Shown here one piece after another: positions 60,497 to 64,000 of a stretch of DNA of 64,000 nt; position 1 is the stretch's first letter, and every line of letters starts with the position of its first letter. A program made the position numbers and the translations under genes. The notes under the pieces were generated by a model that worked only from the letters and a program-made list of their open reading frames with translations, ran no database searches and was not told the DNA's origin. Source of the DNA: Cryptomeria japonica (Eukaryota; Streptophyta; Pinopsida; Cupressales; Cupressaceae); the NCBI RefSeq assembly GCF_030272615.1, contig NC_081405.1:153223113-153287112 (forward strand), written 5' to 3'.

Positions 60497-60620
60497 AAAG
60501 TATGAATTTGCATCTTCTAGGTCAAATCGGCAGTTCTGTGATGAACATACGTTGTCGATTGGATAAACTGCTGAGAGGATACACTCAAGCAGGTCCTCTA
60601 GGAAGACTAGGATAGATCAA

Positions 60621-60888
60621 GGTACTTTGTGATGAACAGTGAGTACCAAGATAGAGTACTTTGTGATGAACAGGGAGTACTGAAATATGAGCAGCACTTT
60701 GTGATGAACAGGGAGTGCAAATGTGAGTAACACTTTGTGATGAACAGGGAGTGCAACACACGTAGTACTTTGTGATGAACAGGGAGTACCACTAGGATAA
60801 ATAGCAACACTTTGTGATGAACAGTGAGTGTCACTAGAGTAGATAGCCATATGCATTTAGATAGCATTTTGTAATGAACAGTGAATGC
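60621..60888 (+). repeat. Seven hairpin repeats with paired stem changes
   Basis: Units at 60,621, 60,655, 60,694, 60,730, 60,765, 60,807 and 60,864 share the loop TTGTGATGAACAGKG (TTGTAATGAACAGTG in the last). Stems read GGTACT/AGTACC, AGTACT/AGTACT, GCACT/AGTGC, CACT/AGTG, GTACT/AGTAC, ACACT/AGTGT and GCATT/AATGC. Changes on the left arm are matched on the right in nearly every unit; the fourth has one unpaired end. Spacers are unrelated in sequence. Confidence 0.88.
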
Positions 60889-62895
60889 CACCATGACTGA
60901 CATGATTGATTTGCTTGACTGCAGGAGTATTTGTCGATGCTGGAGTCATGGGAGAGATTCCCGTCGACGCAAAGGTTGCGACCTGAGCTGTCGGTTGGAG
61001 ACAGAGCTGCCATCGAGGAGATGGGTCTGAGACATGTATTGTATGTGCCTGAGTTTTGGGCAAACATGGGTTTGCTGACTGCGCTTGCTGAGAGATGGCA
61101 TTCTGAGACGTGCACTTTCCATTTGCTGATGGGTGAGATGACCGTCACCCTAGAGGATGTCTACAGGATTCTGCAAATACCAATTGATGGAGATTTGATT
61201 CCATATGATCGTGATGGAGACAGGGAGTCATTGAGACGGGTGTTTCAAGATCCCGGATTAGAGATGAGGGTAGGACACATGGCATGGGACACCATGACCG
61301 CTATAGGGTTAGCATTGCCGGTCATGATCGGAGGAGCGATCAGTGGATTTCTATGTCCAAATAGGGCGACACGGGGATTGGCTGTGGGCTGGGGGGGAGC
61401 ACTGGAGACACTGGTGACATAGCACACCAGATATGCCTGGGGACCCTATGTGCTGGCCCATTTATATTACGAGCTTCACCAGTTTGTTTATCGTGGATCA
61501 GTGGGATTGGGCTATGGAGTGACACTGCTGCAGGTATGGGCTTACAAGCATCTGTCGATTACCCGACTAATACACTTTAGGGGTAGGGGTCATGGACGCA
61601 TCTTTGTACACTTATATGATATGATCACATCACAGCCGCGGATTGGCAGGTTGGAGCATTGGCGATGGGTGATCAATGACATTGATGTGGTGATATGGAG
61701 ACCATATCTAGGCTGCGAGGAGTGAGAGGATGATGCAGTGGAGCTGCCCTACACCTTTCAGAGTAGGTACCTGATTGGGCGGACGCCCTATGTGCTAGAG
61801 AGGTAGCTGGTGGATAGGGTGTGCAAGCAGTATGGCAGGATCCAGAGGATGCCACGGGGCTCGGGCATGTATACTCGCACAGTTAGGGATCAGGCACAGT
61901 TTGGGCCCTTGCTGTCATAGGATCAGGCAGTCACACAACTGGCAGAGATGGTGCCCCTACCCTGGGATATGTGGCCGGAGATCGAGGATGCCGGGATGGA
62001 TGCTGAGTACACAACATATTGGGTAGAGCATCCATTCACCTGATTGACAGATCCAAGAGAGCTACTGGAGGGAGATGGAGGTGGGGACGATGATGATGAT
62101 GGCGGAGGTGATGGGGGTAGAGGCCGACGGAGGCAGAGGGGAGTAGTTGGGGAGAGGAGGGTTGCACCTCGGAGAGAGGGTGGGGAGGACAGACAGGCTC
62201 AAGTGGTGAGGGGTCATGGTGGATTGCCCCTACAGGTACCAGCAGCACAGGGTCCTAGAGCACAGGTACAAAGATAGGGACAGGTACAGGGACAGGTACA
62301 GGGACAGAGGCATGCACAGAGATAGGTACCCGTATAGGCACCAGTACAGGTATAGGTACAGGGGCAGGCATCCGCAGAGGGGGAGCCACAGGCAGAGGCA
62401 AAGGGGGCTGACCCAGAGGAGGATGAGCTGATTGAGCTCAGGGAGATCTGCCAGGGCCAGGCAGATGAGATACAGGATTTGGAGAGGGAGAGAGATCGGC
62501 TCAAGATGAGGCTCAAGGATAATGAGCGGGAGAGAGATCAAGCGATTCAGGGCTACACAAAGGCTGAGATAGCACTGAGGGCAGAGAGACAGGCGGTGGA
62601 GGACACAGGGGCAGGCTATGCATATGTCCTGCGGGCTAGAGAGGAGATTGCCTACTGGTGGGACCTCTATTATGGTGTAGTGCCAACAAATCAGTGGGCG
62701 AGGAGCTTCCATAGACCATCGCAGATAGCGATAGCTACGGGAGGGAGCCGGAGGAGACAAGCATCGAGTGGTGGGGTTATGGGTCCTCCACCACCACCAG
62801 ATAGAGGGGACAGGAGGGATGACCCTGGGGTAGGTCCTTCGAGGGCTCAGATTCCGTCGAGGCCAGGCAACTCCAAGGGAGGGAGTTCATCATAG

Positions 62896-64000
62896 CCTTA
62901 GAGGGCTCCCTATGTATCAGTATTGTACCATTTTTGTATGATGATGTAGACACCTGCGGGTGATTTTGTAGCCATATGATTTTGACATCATCGTATCATG
63001 ATACTTTATATATATATATGAGATGATTCATTTTTTTGCGGCAGCTATATGCATGTGTACCTATGTGATGAGATGTTTTATGATATGGATGCAAATATGT
63101 ACATGATGCAATGCAATATTTTTGTTCTTTTATGTTGTATATGTGATGCATGATGCAACTGTGAATGTATGTAATGCAGATGAATATGATAATGCAAATG
63201 TAAATTGTGCTAACAGATGTTGTGTGCAGGATGTGATGCAGTTGTGATATCTATATGTATGTATGAAATGCTTATATGTGGTAATACAGATGCAACTACA
63301 TGAAATGCAAATGTTTTTGGTGTGTCATTATACTCAATCATGTGATAGCAGGCTACACGGACTCAAGAAGGACGATGGAAGTCAATCAAGAAAGGGGGAT
63401 GAAAGATAGAAGATATGAACGTGAAAGAGCTTCTTGTGCATTATCATCATTGAGCTTTATTATGGCAAAATAGGTTATGACAATCGAGACATATGTTCGA
63501 CCCAGAAAGTCATTGTACCTATTTGCATGGAGATAAGACAGTCACAAACAAGGAATGCCCCAGTTCACACTAGACTCACAGTGTCCTCATATCCTTGGAC
63601 AAGTCATAGCATTACTAAAAGACAATCCACAGACAACAAATACAAATAGATGACGATACCCCATCCTCGCCTTTCTAGTCAAAGACATCCTAGAGAAAGA
63701 ATCTCTAGTCAGAGACATCCTGGAAAAGCTAAAAGACATGTCACCAAAAGATAAAATCAAAAGAAAACCAAGACTCGACACCAACATCCACTGTAGTCCT
63801 CAAGTTTAGTGTCTCTTGTCACTTGTATAAGTCTTATTTGATTGTGGTCACAATGTTTACTTTCACAAAAAGGATAGATAGCACTGAACCATATGTTGTC
63901 TGAGTCTGTTGAAAGATTTGATTTGTTTGAAGCCCATTATTGCTGTTGTGTCTCATCTGAAACTGACTGAATCCATGAAGCTGATACTTTATTGTGGAGA
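62896..64000. other. Gypsy3 internal region between PMD gene and pol
   Basis: No gene. At 63,000-63,320 there is an irregular run of ATGATGCA, ATGTA and ATGCAAATG words, like the TACATCAT run at the same place in Gypsy2. If spacing resembles Gypsy2, the pol stop codon would be a few hundred bases beyond the window on the minus strand. Confidence 0.55.

Larger units (their letters stand above)
60107..60924 (+). other. Predicted intron of the Gypsy3 PMD gene
   Basis: 818 bp, GTAAGT...TTGCTTGACTGCAG, phase 0. It contains both the GCGCGTCTGTG array and the hairpin repeats. The splice sites are good consensus matches and both exon frames agree, but no transcript evidence is available. Confidence 0.65.
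60041..62895 (+). pseudogene. Gypsy3 antisense PMD gene, two exons
   Basis: Exon 1 (60,041-60,106) is 22 codons from ATG to a consensus donor CCG/GTAAGT. Exon 2 (60,925-62,895) follows an acceptor TTGACTGCAG. Both are in phase 0, so the reading is continuous. PMD blocks: 'NMGLLTALAERWHSET', 'GEMTVTLEDVYRILQIP', 'ISGFLCPNRATRGLAVGWG' and 'LEHWRWVINDIDVVIWRPY'. Next come an Asp/Gly/Arg-rich linker (about 62,066-62,160), a Gln/Val/Gly repeat tract (about 62,230-62,390), a coiled coil (about 62,420-62,580, 'ERERDRLKMRLKDNERERD') and a Pro/Ser-rich end. Same order as in Gypsy2, and again opposite to the element's own strand. Stops at 61,420, 61,723, 61,804, 61,918 and 62,041 and several in the Gln tract. 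Where Gypsy2 aligns, stops replace Gln (61,420) or Trp (61,723). No frameshift. Confidence 0.87.

Noticed and set aside
60607-60903. Minus-strand frames with repeated 'PVHHKVL' or 'LFITKC'
   Set aside because: By-product of the hairpin repeat read in two frames. No other evidence of coding.

Overview
The window reads as nuclear DNA of a large plant genome, most likely a gymnosperm (conifer-like). I infer this from dense nested LTR retrotransposons of the Copia and Tat/Gypsy types, AT-rich spacers, no bacterial gene organisation, and no host gene that I can support. The species cannot be named from this sequence. Almost every coding stretch is a retroelement gene, and most carry stops or frameshifts.

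Layout. 1-1,394: no recognisable gene. 1,395-2,115: decayed Copia reverse transcriptase. 2,141-5,019: a truncated plus-strand Copia copy ('Copia0'). 5,030-7,269: end of an old Gypsy element ('Gypsy0'), made of a plus-strand integrase followed by an antisense remnant of a plant mobile domain (PMD) gene. Gypsy0 is split by a minus-strand Copia, 'Copia1', whose two LTRs lie 51.5 kb apart (7,275-58,806) and are flanked by CAAAC/CAAAT. The PMD reading frame of Gypsy0 resumes at 58,812.

Three later insertions sit inside Copia1. (i) A 2.76-kb non-autonomous TRIM-like element (7,745-10,508, target duplication GCTAA) lies in its 3' LTR. (ii) A 23.8-kb composite block (12,371-36,136, target duplication CAACT) holds two related large ORFs of unknown function (A and B), a Tat-type Gypsy fragment with PBS, gag, protease and archaeal-type RNase H, a plus-strand Copia ('Copia2'), and an LTR-like right end. 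(iii) A Tat-lineage Gypsy, 'Gypsy2' (36,814-54,916, target duplication AATTC/AGTTC), has one uninterrupted gag-pol frame broken only by six stops, two RNase H domains, a G-patch, and an antisense PMD gene after pol. A 2,530-bp segment (35,806-38,335: upstream flank plus 5' LTR) recurs almost identically at 52,387-54,916. It replaces the normal 3' end of Gypsy2 and is either a recombination product or an assembly error.

From 58,933 to the window end lies the 3' end of another minus-strand Tat element, 'Gypsy3': 3' LTR, polypurine tract, and a plus-strand (antisense) PMD gene with a phase-consistent intron.

The most unusual signal is a set of short-motif arrays, each with its own motif, in leaders or introns or upstream of accessory ORFs. 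Several are palindromic. In one (60,621-60,888) the stem bases change in pairs while the loop stays constant, which suggests selection on, or copying of, a hairpin.
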